DNA of 64,000 nucleotides, taken from Voacanga thouarsii (lineage: Eukaryota; Streptophyta; Magnoliopsida; Gentianales; Apocynaceae). Under the pieces are notes generated by a model, which was not told the origin of the DNA, ran no database searches, and saw only the letters and a program-made list of their open reading frames with translations. Positions 1-15,062 of this stretch are shown here, piece by piece (the first letter of the stretch is position 1; every line of letters starts with the position of its first letter). Both the position numbers and the translations under genes were made by a program. The stretch lies in contig JANUWF010001217.1 in NCBI GenBank assembly GCA_026120185.1, positions 3,518,001 through 3,582,000 on the forward strand, written 5' to 3'.

Positions 1-241
1 TAATGCAGCTTGTATAGCTCAATTAAGAGGTGGATGTATTAAAGGAGATAGGACAAAACATATTTCACCAAAATTTTTCTTTACTCATGAACTCCAGAAG
101 AGAGGTGAAATTGATGTGCAACAGATTCGATCATGTGATAATCTGGTAGATTTACTTACTAAGGCATTGCCGACTGCTTCATTTGAAAAATTAGTACGTA
201 AAATTAGAATGCGTCGGTTGAAAGATATAAAGTCATCTTGA
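1..241 (+). pseudogene. Ty1/copia pol 3' end (RNase H C-terminus), cut by window edge
   Basis: An open frame starts at base 2 and runs to a TGA at 239-241. It reads as the extreme C-terminus of a copia polyprotein: an RNase H tail with KGDRTKHISPKFFFTHEL, a Q-I-R-S-x-D-N-x-x-D stretch and a closing RMRRL. These are hallmarks of plant Ty1/copia RNase H ends. No stop is seen in the visible part. The body of the element lies left of the window, so I cannot say whether it is intact. The 3' LTR follows 224 bases downstream, as expected. Confidence 0.9.
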
Positions 242-465
242 AGATGTTATTAAGAGAAGTACGTATACTATACTCTTTTTCCCTAATTAAGATTTTTTTC
301 CTACTGGATTTTTTCTTAGTCAGGTTTTTAATGAGGCGGTATTCCCTCTAGAATGGAAAGTGTACTCTTTTCCTTCACTAGGTTTTTGTCCCATAGGGTT
401 TTTCCTATGAAGGTTTTTCACGAGGCATTTTTTGAAGTGATTGAAAATGAACATCCAAGGGAGAG

Positions 466-726
466 TGTTATGAAATATGAAAGGTCAAGTGGCTGTTCAT
501 TTTCTTGAAAATAAATGTGACTGTTCATTTTCTAAGATTATTAAATTCATTTCTTAACCTTTCAGATTCTGTATCGTTACCTCTATAAATAGAAGTCATA
601 TATAAACAAACGAACAATGAATCAATGAAATCGTATCTAAGCGATTTTCTCTCTTTTCTCCTCTTCTAGTATCTTTGTTTTAGAATTTTATATTTACTGA
701 TTCTATTTTGAATCAAATTTACAACA
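466..726 (+). repeat. 3' LTR of the Ty1/copia element (261 bp)
   Basis: A purine-rich tract (CCAAGGGAGAG, 455-465) is directly followed by TGTTATGAAAT. The repeat ends ...TTACAACA at 726, giving TG...CA ends. A TATA box (TATAAAT, 584-590) lies inside, as expected for the U3/R promoter. The 5' LTR is outside the window. The related LTR at 30474-30826 has the same layout (purine tract, TGATATGAAAT start, TTTACAACA end), so both belong to one copia lineage. Confidence 0.8.
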
Positions 727-1904
727 GTTATAAGGATATTGGTTTTGTCGAATAATATAACGAAAAAATTATGTCTAAAATTGAACTTTTAGATCACCTC
801 TCACTAAAAGGTCATAAGCGTTAGGCCAGTCTCTGTCAGTTGTTGTTATATGATTGTTGGTCTAAAAAGTCATGTTTAGAGTAAATTTCTCTAATAAAAC
901 TTTGTTTTTAGTTAACAATTTAAACATGGTTATTATTTCAATTCCATAAGATATGAACCTTTTTGATAATGCATAAATATTTAAGTAAATAGATAAATTA
1001 TACAAAGAAATTTATTGTTGTTAGTTGTATTGAATTATTAAGATAAACTAAAATTGTAAGTTCACGAAAAATTTTAGAAGTACAATTTAAATTTTTTTTT
1101 TTTTTTTTGAAGTATCTGGAAATAGTTGAGGGCTTGAGATGTATATTAACTTACATTTTTATAAATATGTAATTTTAGAATTTATAATTGTAATATCTCT
1201 ATAATATTCTTTAAAAAATAAAAAAATTATCTCTCTATCGTAAATGTAAATTGTATTAATAAAATTATATAAATCTTGTATATTCTTTAATTTTTGTTAC
1301 TTTTAGTTCCTTCAATTATTATTATTATTTTCATAATAATTCTTTTGTCAAATTTGTTTTTAAGGTTCAATTCGTTTTTCTTATACAAAAAATATGTAAT
1401 ATTTCTTCTGAAAAATACTATATTTGATATGCAACTCTGGACTTGTCCTGACAAAGCCCAAAATTATTTTGGGCCAACTTTGAACAAGTCTTTTGAAATG
1501 TACTGTGTTATCCCCGTTTAATAAATGATTGCGCCGTATATTCTATCTTTGAATAAAATTAGATAGAAATTGAATTGAAATGAATTTATTTGAATATAAT
1601 AAAAAATTATTAAATATATGACATAAATATGAAATATAAATAGAGTTAAAGAGAAAAAAAATAATGTATTGTGAGTATATAATAATTTTTTAAAAAATTA
1701 AAATTATTAAAATTATTATTTTAAATTAAGATAAATTTTTAGTTTGAATAGGATTGCAATCCACAGCCTGAGTAGGGAAGAGTTGAGAATTAGAAATTTT
1801 GAGCCTTTCTAACTTTGTGATATCCCAACCTATCCCTGACCGTTTCCCATAACAGGTACAAAGTGGGAATCCCTAATCTCGATGCACCAGGGACAAAATT
1901 ATTC
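727..1904. other. AT-rich intergenic DNA, no gene seen
   Basis: Very AT-rich sequence with poly-T and poly-A runs. Short open frames here, including a T-rich one at 1294-1521, have low-complexity translations and no recognisable domain. From about 1790 the sequence turns GC-richer and resembles hAT subterminal sequence (AGGGACAAAATTATTCCCT). This may be a relic of an older hAT element into which the one starting at 1913 inserted. Confidence 0.5.
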
Positions 1905-1912
1905 CCTCGCCC

Positions 1913-2120
1913 TAGGGATGGCAACGGGCCGGGGATTAGAAATCCTGGCCCCGCCCCCGTGTAGCCCCAGTCCCCCCATCCCCGGCCCGTCCCCAACATG
2001 GGGACGGGCGGGGATCCCCGCCCCCAGCCCACCGGGGACAAAATAATCCCTGGTCCCGGCCCGGCGGGGAAGCGGGGGCCCGGTTTCAGCCTGGTGGGGA
2101 AGCGAGGGCCTAATTTCAGC
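1913..2120. repeat. hAT left terminal and GC-rich subterminal region
   Basis: Starts with the Ac-like terminal sequence TAGGGATGGCAAC. It then runs through repeated CGGGCCGGGG, CCCCGCCCCC and GGCGGGGAAGCGGG blocks. Plant hAT families typically have such G/C-rich subterminal motifs, thought to be transposase binding sites. The open frames that cross it on both strands (for example 1790-2176 minus, Pro/Gly-rich) are composition artefacts. Confidence 0.6.
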
Positions 2121-2184
2121 CCAACAATAAATATAAAAATTCTAAACACCATATTCCTAAATAAAACACATCTCAAGCCAAATT

Positions 2185-2508
2185 TAATAATCCCTGTAAA
2201 TAAACAATTCCTAACCTCATAGAAATAAAAGACAAAGACATCCTATTTTCACAAAAGGAGATTCAACTGCTACAAGTCCAATTGTCCCAACGCACATCAA
2301 TCCACAAAATGAAAACATAAACCAAGACAGCAAATTGGAAATACAATAATAATCCATGTAAATAAACAATTCCTAACCTCATAGAAATAAAAGACAAAGA
2401 CATGCTATTTTCACAAAAGGAGATTCAACTGCTACAAGTCCAATTGTCCTAACACACATCAATCCACAAAATGAAAACATAAACCAAGACAAAAAATTGG
2501 AAATACAA
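2185..2508. repeat. 162-bp tandem duplication
   Basis: Two adjacent copies of about 162 bp (2185-2346 and 2347-2508), differing at few positions. Both begin near AATAATCC(C/A)TGTAAATAAAC and end near TTGGAAATACAA. They lie downstream of the hAT transposase, so probably in its 3' untranslated region. Confidence 0.85.
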
Positions 2509-2779
2509 CCCAAGAGTCCAAGTTCAACATACCATACAATGTAAAGAATATCCTTACTTAAGCATACAATGTAATATAAGTCCAGAAAAGTTGAAGTTGC
2601 CGAATCCAAACTTCATTCAAGTCCAACCTCGGTAGTTCCACTCACCTATAAAAGAAATATTTTTAGTAATTTTTTAAATATATGTACATTATTCAAAATA
2701 TTAATAAAGCAAATTAACAATACAAAAAATATATATATAAATAATAATAAGTTTTAAAAAATTACCCAACTCTCATCAT

Positions 2780-5070
2780 CGGCATCCACGTCTTCTAAAA
2801 TAGAGCCAAACTCTATAGTATTCAAAGAAGAACCTATAAAAGCAATAATTAATTAAAATATAAATATAATGACGACACAATTCATAAATTATATTTATTA
2901 TATATACCTTTACTATTAGTACAAATATCAGTACACAACCAATTCTGGACACACATCAACCAATGCTGGATGAAATTTATAGGGATATGGGTTTACCATT
3001 CTTCCTCCAATACTAAATCCAGACTCTAAAGCAACTGTGGATACCGAAATACAAAATATATCCCTAGCAATCAAGTGAAGAATGGGATATTTGGTTTCAT
3101 TTAACTTCCACCAATTTAAGATATCAAATTCCCCAATACCCCATGGTAAAACTTTTTCCTCCAAATATTGATCAAGCTATGTCTTTGTCTTGCAAGTTAT
3201 TCTTATTTTGTGCTACAAAATTATAAAATCCAGCAAGTCTACTTTCCACTGTTGTCGTTGACCAATTTCCAAGATGTTGAAGAGATTGAACTGACAAGGA
3301 AGTTGTTGATTGACTTGAAGATTTCTCATTTTTTGACTTGTATTCAGAAAACAAATCACTACAAAATTTTTTGATTTTCTCAATCTTCATAGGAGCATCA
3401 TCACCAAATATATGTGGAAAAACATAATTCACCAAAGTCATCTTATACCGTGGATCCAATACTACAGCTACACCCATAATTCCATGCACATCTCTCCAAT
3501 ATTTATCAAATTTATAAACCATCTTTTCAGTCATTGTTTTTTCCAATTGATTCTCACTTGCAAGCCATTTCTCTAACTCCATTCTAATATTGAAAGCAGT
3601 AAGGAAAAACGAATTTACAATTAGAGAGTTGCTTTTTGAAAATATTTGGGTGGCCTCATAAAATATGCACAAATAATCACAAATCTCTTGTGCCAAAACC
3701 CAATCATCTTCAGTTGGCAAGCAAGTATATAAACGCTCCCTATGTTTCAGCCTATAAAACACATCCTTGCATGCCAATACAGTCGAAAGCATAAAAAAGG
3801 TTGAATTCCATCTAGTTTTGCAATCTAAAATTAGCTTCTTGGAACATGGAGTACCTATTTGATGTGCAACTTCTTCAAATCTCTGTTGTTCTTTAGGTGA
3901 AGCTGTCCAAAACCTAACACTATCACGAATCTTTTCAATCTCTTCATGTATAACTCACAATCCATCTTGAACAATCAAATTTAAGATGTGTGCACAACAA
4001 CGCATATGGAGTAAACTCCCACGTAACATAAGAGAGTTGGGTTGAAGCTTTCCCAAGAGATTTTCAACAATGGCATAATTACTAGAACAGTAATCAAGTG
4101 TAATTGTAGATAACTTCCTATCAATATTCTAATCAAAGAAGCTTTCTTCTAAAATTTTAGCAAGTATATCACTTGTACGAGGATATGGCACATAGATAAA
4201 CCTTTCAATAACACAAAAAAAGAAAAAGAGCAAATGTGTAAGTATTAACTAACTAGCTTTACGTTATAGTAAACAATCAAATTCAAGAAGAAAAGCTAAG
4301 ACAAAAAAATACCTCAAAATTCTATGTTGTAATTGCCAAGTATTATCCATAAAATGAGCAGTGATAACCATATAAGACTTGTTTTGGTGATTAGCAGTCC
4401 ACAAGTCACAAATGACAGCAATCCTCCAACGATTTTTGTTCAATAAAGCCATTATCTTTTTTTTCTCATCATCAAAAATTTTTAAGATATCTTTCTTCAA
4501 AGTATTTCTTGAGATCATCTTAAACAAATGTTGCAGAGAGTTTGAATATTTTCTAAATCTAAAATGATTTACCATAGACAACGGATATTCATGGATAACT
4601 ACCATCTCAACAAGATCTCTCCTTGCAACTTCTTGGCAAAAAACATAAGTCGACATTTGTGTAACATTTGAAGAAGGATCAGTTACCTTACCTGTTAAAA
4701 AACTTTGCCTAATGTCTTGTTGCTTTCTCTTTTTGCATGATTTCATGTGATCATTTAAATGCCTTGTTCCATTTTTTGCACCAGCAACAAGCTCTTGAGA
4801 GCAATAAATACATTCAGTTTTTTGTTTGCCATTTATCATTTTTTGCCTAAAATGACTCTACACTGCTGATTTTTGCCTTCCAATAGGTCCAATATCACTT
4901 TGGCTTTTTGGCTGTTGAGATTCTCTAACTTCAGGTTCAATACTCTCATCAACTGCTATATTCACTTGCTGCATAGGATATGACATTGGATTGCTACTAT
5001 CACATGGGGTTGAAGTAGTTTCTTCCATGAGTTTGACTGAATTTTCACTAACTTGATCTTGATGTGACAT
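2780..5070 (-). pseudogene. hAT (Ac/ZBED-type) transposase, decayed
   Basis: The frame begins at ATG 5070-5068. An acidic, Ser/Gln-rich N-terminus is followed by a BED-type zinc finger (CIYC ... HLNDHMKSC) near 4800-4730. The transposase core spans 4700-3170. The hAT C-terminal dimerisation block (FDILNWW, YPILHLIARDIF, STVALESGFSIGGR) lies at 3110-2990, and a last acidic exon is near 2840-2775. An intron probably separates the ORFs at about 4312-4217. It is dead: the Trp before the zinc finger is TAG (4860-4858), further stops lie at 4131-4129 and 3957-3955, and a frameshift near 3175 separates the core from the dimerisation domain. Closest recognisable type is RICESLEEPER/Ac. The family call is firm; exon borders are approximate. 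Confidence 0.85.
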
Positions 5071-7245
<2,175 letters not shown>

Positions 7246-7354
7246 GATAAGAGCAATTAAAAAAAAAAATTTTATCGCAATGTAAAAGGATTAATATTGA
7301 TCAAAAAAATATTTACATGAATGTTAACTAGTTTATAGTCAAGATGACTATTGA

Positions 7355-10300
7355 CTAGCAGAGATGAAAATCATCCTCGAAACTACTCAGAACATTAGGG
7401 TACAATGTAAAAACACCAGTGTACACATGTGTTTTGATCTTTTTCAAAATATCCAACGGTTGGCAGAAGGTCCCCTTAAATAATGCTTTATTACGAGCAG
7501 TCCAAATGTAATAAAACGTGGCAGCCATAGCAGTAGCCTTCGCTTTAGCCATACAGGAGGAGCTACGGTTGGAACGTTTGTACCACCTAAGACAAGAGGC
7601 AGCCATATCCAAAGCTTGTGGCAAGCCCAGCCACAGACGAATTTCCCTCCAGATAGATGCTGAAACAGCGTACTTGAAAATTAAATTATTAGTCGTTTCC
7701 ATATGGGCATTACAAAGAGGGCAAGATAAATCATCCAAGCGGAACACAAGTGCATCTTTTGTCTTCAAACGTCCCCTAGCACATAGCCAGACCATGAATG
7801 AGTGTTTGGGTGTAAGCCTCTGCTTCCAAACAGTTTTTGCCCAGAAAACCCTCGAAGAAGGCACCTGGAGGTAGTTATAAGCCAAGGAGGTGAAGGATGT
7901 GGTAGATATTGCCCATGTATGGAGAAGAGCAGAAGCAGAGAGCAAGTCATTTTGCCGGTCAAGTATCAAGTCCCGAATTGCTAGGAGTTTACGAAATAGA
8001 GGAGAATGCTCCCTGTGGTGTTCAATGTCCCAAATAGATCTGCCCTTTATGTAGTAGTGGTCTAACCATTGGACCCACAAGGATTATTTCTCAGATTGTA
8101 TGTCCCAAATGATTTTTGTTAAAAGTGTCGCATTCCAAGTCTGTAGATGACGTAGACCAAGTCCACCCGCATGTTTGGGTAAGCAGATATCCTTCCAGGA
8201 AACCAATGCCTTTTTTGAGTCCCATAGGAAATCCCGAGCCATCCTATCCAGCTGCGAAATCATTGCAGCCGGAGTGGGGAGAGTGGACAACCAGAAACAT
8301 TCAACTCCCTGAAGGACCGTTTGGATCAGAAGTAGGCGGCCAGCATAAGACAGAGAACGAGCATGCCAACGGCTAATGTAGGAGCTAATTTTATCCATCA
8401 GAGGTTTATGGAGAGATAGCCGGACTTTACCATGCATGATCAGTATTCCCAGGTACCAAAAAGAGAATTCCCCAATCGGTATACCAGTTTCAGCAAGAAG
8501 ACCCTCTTGATCAGTGCTACAAATACCAATCATAAAGATATTAGACTTTTTCTTATTAATTTGAAGGCCTGAGCTCCTATTGAAGTCTTCCAGGCAATCC
8601 AAGAGAATGCGAATGGAGGGACGATGCCCTCTAGCAAACAGCATAAGATCATCAGCAAAGAAAAGGTGGGTAATCCTTAATCCCTCACACTTGGGATGAT
8701 AGTGGAACAAAGTACCAAGTGTACGCACTTTGACCATTCGAGAGAAATATTCCAAGCATATGACAAACAAGAGTGGAGAGATAGAATCACCCTGTCAAAG
8801 ACCTTTTTCGCCCTTAAAGAACCCGTGCACTGTCCCATTAATAGCAACTGAGAAAGAAGTAGTGGTGACACACTATTGAATCCATTCCACGAATAGCTGT
8901 GGGAAACCCAATTCAGTAAGTAATTCTAGTAAGAAATTCTAGTTTACTGAATCATATGCCTTCCTAAGGTCCATCTTGACCATACAGCGGGGGGAAACTC
9001 TTGTCCTTCCATACGTACGCAGAAGCTCCTGAACAAGTAGGATGTTGTCAGACATGAGTCTGTCCTTAATGAAAGCTGTCTGTGAGATGTCCACTAGATG
9101 AGGAAGAACAATTTTGAGCCTGTCTGTCAATATTTTTTAGATAATCTTATACACAACGTTACAACAAGAAATTGGTCTAAAGTCCCCCACTCTGTCTGCG
9201 TGTGCAGACTTAGGAACAAGAGTGATCACAGAATGGTTGATCTGCTTGAGGATTCTCCCAGACAAGAAAAATTCCTTAATCGTGTCACAAAGACTCCTTG
9301 CAACTGTACCCCAAGCCTTCTTAAAAAATAACGTAGAGTACCTATCCTGTCCCAGTGCCTTGCAATCTCCAATATCCCATAGTGCCATTTTAATATCTTG
9401 ATAAGTGACCGGCCAAACTAAATCATCCTTTAGGTCATGAGGGACTATTTGTCCAGCACGAACATAGTCCACATTGATGCTCTGGCAATCAACTCTCGTC
9501 CCCAAAAGATTCCGATAGTATTCAACAATTCATTAGTAAGGGCCATTGGACTGTCAGTCATAGATCCATCCTCCTTTAGGATAGAACCGATGAAGCTCCT
9601 TATTTTGTTTCTTTTGACAATGTTAAAGAAGTAACGAGTATTCTTGTCAGCATAAGCCACATACTTCCCTTTTGCAAGTTGCCGGTAGAGTTTCAATTCT
9701 GCATCCGCAAGACGCCAAGCAGACAGTTTTACACTCTTTGAACTTAGAGATCAGCTCTAGGTCATGTGGGTTATCAATTAATTGCTGTTGGATAGTAAGG
9801 ACATCCTTGTTTGCCTGTTCAACACTTCCAGATAAATGTGAGAATTCAGATCTGTTTAATCTCCGCAAGTCCTTCTTAAGGTCTTTCAGCCGACGATAAA
9901 GAGTAAACTGGTGATACCCCAAGTAGGGACGGAGCCACACACCCTGAACCAAATCCTGAAACGAGAAATGATCAGCCCAGAAATTAAGGAATCTGAACAG
10001 ACGACGAGAATAATCCCGATTGTCAACTAGAGACCAAAGGCACGGACAGTGATCAGACAGATAGCCAATGGGGAAGAACTCAACAGACGCCTGGATGTTG
10101 TATTGGAACCATGCATCATTACCCATCACCCTATCCAGTTTAGACCACACCCGAGAATTTGTCCAAATAAAATGCTGCCCAACGTAAGGAAGGTCTTCCA
10201 GGCCCGTATTGGTGCGAAGTGCTGCAAAGTCCTTTATTTCATAAGTTGAAGATGGGATACCTCCAATCTTGTCATCAATATGAAGGTAAGCATTAAAATC

Positions 10301-10717
10301 CCCCATAAGAATCCATGGTTCCAACAGAGTAGTAGATAGGTGCTCAATTGCCTCCCACAACGGCCTACGTGCCACAACAGAGTTTTAAGTACAGATAAAA
10401 CTGAAATAGGAAGAGACATGAGTAACCTTACAAGTGATACAAACAGTAATATCCTGGGGCGAAGAGTGAAAAAGCTGAACATCCACCATAATAGCATTCC
10501 ACAGGATGATTACCCTACCCCCCTCCGTCTCAACAAAATTATGTATGAACGACCAATTAGCGAACTTGTTCAGTAAGATACTGTCAAGTCTATCCACATC
10601 TAATTTTGTCTCCAATAATCCAATAACGTCTACATGGTGTTTAGAGATAAAGTTCAGAACCCTGTGATGCTTGAGGGTCATGTTAAACCCTCGAATATTT
10701 CAACAAGTGACTCTCAT
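7355..10717 (-). pseudogene. LINE ORF2 (endonuclease-reverse transcriptase), broken
   Basis: ATG at 10717-10715. Domains in order are an APE-type endonuclease (NIRGF near 10690; ETKLD; GDFNAYLHIDDKIGG; WSKLDRV; LSDHCP at 10680-10020), a reverse transcriptase (DFRPISCCNVVYKII, KMDLRKAYDS, LFFADDLMLF at 9200-8630), and a C-terminal zf-RVT-like segment (LSCPLCNAHMETTNNLIF) to 7355. The Trp of the N-terminal CxNIRG motif is a TGA stop. Several further stops and frameshifts (for example near 10380, 9500, 9130, 8900 and 8080) leave only fragments open. It cannot make a working enzyme. Confidence 0.9.
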
Positions 10718-12165
10718 TGCGGACTCACTAGTGCCCGTTGGGCACCAATCAAGTCAATACTACGATTAGCATATTTCTTCCATACAGATCGTATAAACCC
10801 TGTGGCATGCTCTGTTGCCTTTCCAGTGTTCAGAACCAACTTTGGGATTGGCACTAAGCTTTGGTCATTCCTAGTGGAGTTTGCCAATGTTCTCTTACGA
10901 AACTGAACGTGCCTCTGTGAATTTGAACAGGAATTAACTCGAGAATTTGAACAGGAATTAACCCCCAACCGTCTGACCCTCGAGCGCCCCCTTCTCTCCT
11001 TCATCTGAGCACCATGCCCAACATACACATGCATGTCACCCTACGCAGCAACTCCAGCATGCTCCGGTTTGTCCATGGGGACAATATGCGTAGTACCCAC
11101 AACTTGCCCTGTGTTGTTCTTTGTGGCCGCCTGAATTGGTCCCTGTGCACTAGTTGAAGCAGCATACATGTCTTTCTCGATACGTTCCTGTCCAACGTAC
11201 TATACAGGAGCCTTTCCTTTATCAATATGTTTAGGGCTTATCCCCTTTAGTGTAGGCGAACGCATTCCAGGGTGTTGTCCAGCAGGTGCAGACCGGGTTC
11301 TTGTTCTTTTCAATAGCTTGTCCATTTCCCTAGTGTTGGTAGTATTCCTTTTGGAGTTCAACAACTGCTTTTTCTTTTTCATCTTGTCCCCCATGCAACC
11401 CTCCGCATAATGTCCAAACTTACAGCAATGGTTACAAAATGCTGGTTCATACTCAAATCGCACAGTCTGCTGTTTAATTTTCCTAGATAGTAGACGGAGC
11501 GGAACCACCTTCACTAGTGGTTTAGAGACATCAACCTCCACCAGGGCTCTAGCATAGGACAACCAATCCAGCCTAGTAGTGAGCATATTTGACATAATTG
11601 GGATGCCAACAGCAGAAGCTATCTTACTCAGAGCCGTTTCATTCCAGCAACCAAGAGGCAGTGCTGGGAATGTTATCCATATGGGCATTATACTGACCTC
11701 ATCCAAGGAGAAATCAAATTTTGATGACATTATCTTGAGCATTAACGACCTACCAAATACTGCATAAGGCCCCTCACGGAGAACCAACTGTCTATCAGTA
11801 TCAGTATTGAACCGAAAAATAATCCAACCCGAGGCATGTGTGTGAACCTTAGACTGAACACCCCACTGTTTTGTAAGATCCAGAACAGCTTTCATACTCG
11901 GGAACCTTCCACCAAACATGCTAATAAGACAGTAGCCCAACTTCGCCTCTACATCTATGCAGTCCAGAACATCAATGTTGATTAAGTCCCCGGAGTAAGA
12001 AATGTGCCTTAACCGCATTCCATTGCATATATCACGGTTCCCTTTAACAACATTAGCCCACGAGCGAACTGGATTGTCTGAATGCACCGAGTAATGGTTG
12101 AATTTTGTGGCCTGCGTAGGGCTGTTAGTGTCGGCCAGACTTAGGACAGAATGCACAGAGGGCAC
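10714..12165 (-). pseudogene. LINE ORF1 (Gag-like RNA-binding protein), broken
   Basis: The main open part (12165-11200) encodes a DUF4283-type Gag-like domain (VSIMPIWITFPALPLGCWNE). It is followed by a CCHC knuckle, CNHCCKFGHYAEGC (C-x2-C-x4-H-x4-C), and a basic tail. The true start may lie upstream of 12165, since frames remain open to about 12.5 kb. After a frameshift between about 11200 and 11030 the C-terminal part continues at 11034-10714. Its TGA (10716-10714) overlaps the ATG of ORF2 as ATGA. The protein would coat LINE RNA in the ribonucleoprotein particle. Confidence 0.8.
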
Positions 12166-13303
12166 ATGAGCAGAAGGGGGGGCACGCTTGCAGCATTTAG
12201 GACCAACAAGGGGGCTGGTTGATTGGGTTCTGTGGATAGCAGAGGTGGGACCAGGTCAATTGGTGTAGATGGTAGTGGAGGGTTGGGGTTAGGATTTGTC
12301 GCAGGCTCAGATTGGGGCACAAAAGAAGAGGCGATGTCTGGCCTGTCCAATTCGACCACAACAGAAAGACAAGACTCTGTCTGGGAGGGGGGCTAAGGAT
12401 GTATGGTGAGTGGGGGAAGACTGCACCCCAAAGATGGTTGTCTTCATTCGGCCTCTGGTCTGGACCATTAGGTCCAATCTTGCAGGACCCAAGGCTATCT
12501 AGAATATTAAGAACCGACAAGGGGAAGGATGTAGGAGGTAGTTAATTCCTCGGGGTAGGAAGTTTAGAAAGCTGACAGCAAGAAGTAAGTGGACTAGAGA
12601 TGTGGACAAGGCTAGATTAGAGGTGGTATGTATGATGGGATTTTGAATTTGAAACCAGATTCGGGAGTTAGACCATGCCAAATCAATATGATAACAATGA
12701 CAAACTGGTTTCAGCAAGAAGCAAGTGGTTTTTGCAGATCAAATGAACCGGATGACTGGTATAGAAGATAGAGGAATGAAGCAGAACCAAACCATAAGAC
12801 AGATAAACACAGAAAAAATAGGAACATAACCATCCCGCAACAATCTGCTAAATAAGGAGCCACCTACTGCATGTGATGCTACACACAAACAAGGATGACA
12901 ATATAACCAGAACAAATAGCTATAGAGACGTGGATATGAGCAGCAGGAGCAACGGATAAAAGCACCAAGCAGATACACATGCAGGAACCAACAGTTAATG
13001 TAACCCTAGTTTAGCATAACCTAAAAATAATCCGAATTCCACCACTGTAAGCTTAGGCAGGAGGGACGGAGATCACCAAAGAACCACCATAAATATTACT
13101 ACTACACACTCCACAACTAGATACCACACTAGATAGCATATACATTAGAGAGACTAACTAGTAAGGAGTCATGTTCTGCCAGCAAAGCTAGAAATTCGAA
13201 CATGATGAGCAAGACGCGAAAAGAGTACTCCGTGGAGCTGAGAGCATCTCTCTCTACCTCTTCCTCTTGCTCATGAATCTTGTTTGATGATAAGAGCAAT
13301 TAA

Positions 13304-14332
13304 TTACTTCTATTCATGTTTACCTAGTGGTTTGCAAAACAAAATAGTCCAAATCCTCGATCATATCCTTCAAAAAAATTTAAGAAAAAAAGAACATTTA
13401 GACTATGTTTAGATTTAAATCTAAAATTTAAATAGATAAATTTAAAATTTGTACCAAAACAAATGAGGTTTGATTTTATAATTGTTAATTAATTGTTGTG
13501 TTTAATTTTTTTTAAAAAAATCATATCAAATAAGGTCTAAAAATAAGAGACGTGTGCAAATCAAGTAATTAACTCCATATGTAATGAAATTTAGCAAAGA
13601 AAAAAAATTCTATCAATTATAAGAGAGATTAATATGACCCTCAAGCAAATGAAATGCTACATATCTATGTAATATCAATTTAAACTCTCAATTTGGAAAA
13701 AAATCACTAAATTAGTACGTTATAAATCTTAATATTTCAGTACTTAATTTATAATTTACAAAAAATATTGTGATTATTTAAGGTAAGAGGAAAGGAATAA
13801 ACTATCCACCTAAATACAGGTCTATAAACCAAGTACTTTTTGCTTATGCCTTTCAAGACCTTTAGTGTTTTGAGAGACAAACTTGTATCCACGTTGACAT
13901 CGCTTTATAATGTCATTCTCAATTTCTCTTTTTTTTTTTAATTTGAACTATTTCATAAATATCTTTTCAAATATATATACAATAATAAAAAATTCTAAGA
14001 ATAATAATTGTTATGAATAAACTTGTCTAAAGTACTATTAGTCAAATTATTTAAAAATATAATATTTAGAATATTAGAGAAATAAGAATAAATAAAATAC
14101 ACACACATACACTTATTATCATAAATATAAATACTTTAAAATCAATTATTTTATAAACACACATACATTTATTATATATGTATATTATTTTTTACATACT
14201 AATTATATGTACTCATATGTTGTGATATATACACACACTTACTTTTTGGGATAAAAATAAAAAAGAAGAAAAAATAAAATTACTAGAATAGTTATCAAGT
14301 GTAATAATATATAATACATATATATATATATA

Positions 14333-14369
<37 letters not shown>

Positions 14370-14786
14370 CATATTATACATTTTGATACTTAATATATAT
14401 AATATAACAATATAAAAATATTTTATACATATAATAATTTAAAAATAATAATATTATTAGTTCTTTTTCGGAAGATTAAAAAAAATAAATATATTTATAG
14501 AGTCTTCTAATTTCTATGTATATTAAATTAAAGTATTTTACTACTTTATTTTTTATTTCTTATGTATCTTCTTTATTAGTTCTATCCCCAATTTTCCTTC
14601 TGATAAATCGAAAACTCTTGTGAAAAAAGAAAAAGAGATAATTTCTTATTTTTTCTTTTTTTAAATTAAAAAGAAATAAGAAGCTAGAAATGAAAGTCTT
14701 TTTTCCGTATAAATTCTCTATTACACTATCACAATAAAAATATAACATGCAAAATTTTTTTACTTATCTACTTAATTACTAATTAT

Positions 14787-14842
<56 letters not shown>

Positions 14843-14875
14843 TACATTAGATATATAATTATGAATTATATATGC
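13304..14875. other. AT-rich non-coding stretch of the hAT right arm
   Basis: Very AT-rich, with (TA)n microsatellites at about 14314-14370 and 14790-14830 and short CA runs. A 150-bp segment (about 13400-13548) has weakly matching inverted ends (AGACTATGTTTAGA / TCAAATAAGGTCT) and could be a small MITE. The stretch around 14080-14230 is clearly related to 50980-51130. No gene is seen. Confidence 0.5.
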
Positions 14876-15054
14876 TATGCGGGCTGCTTGGGGCCAGGGA
14901 CGGGCCGGGTATCATGCAATCCCCGTCTCCAGCCCGGCCCTGCCTAACGGGTCGAGGAATGAAGCCCGTCCTCAATCCCATTCCCGCTAAAACCAAGGAA
15001 TCCCTAGTCCCGACGGGCTGGGCCCCGCTTTATTCCGGGAAATTGACATCCCTA
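14876..15054. repeat. hAT right GC-rich subterminal and terminal region
   Basis: A GC-rich island (GGGACGGGCCGGG, CCAGCCCGGCCC, GACGGGCTGGGCCCCGC) ends with ATTGACATCCCTA at 15054, the inverse of the left-end TAGGGATGG-CAA. The 8-mer after it (15055-15062) matches the one before 1913 at 7 of 8 positions. The open frame 14872-15177 across it is spurious. Confidence 0.55.
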
Positions 15055-15062
15055 CCTCACCC

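Larger units (their letters stand above)
7261..13288 (-). mobile_element. LINE (L1-like non-LTR retrotransposon), near full length, degenerate
   Basis: Exact 15-bp repeats, GATAAGAGCAATTAA, flank the element at 7246-7260 and 13289-13303. They are the target-site duplication and define a 6.0-kb insertion. On the minus strand it contains a 5' leader, ORF1 (about 12165-10714), ORF2 (10717-7355) and a short 3' UTR. The 5' end (GAGAGAGATGCTCTC) matches the 5' end of the LINE at 58120-63774, so both belong to one family. Its sense strand ends in a T run rather than an A run, which is unusual. It sits inside the proposed hAT element, so it is the younger of the two. Confidence 0.85.

Noticed and set aside
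1790..2222. Overlapping Pro/Gly-rich open frames on both strands
   Set aside because: They arise from GC-rich hAT subterminal sequence, have no domain, and are open on both strands at once.
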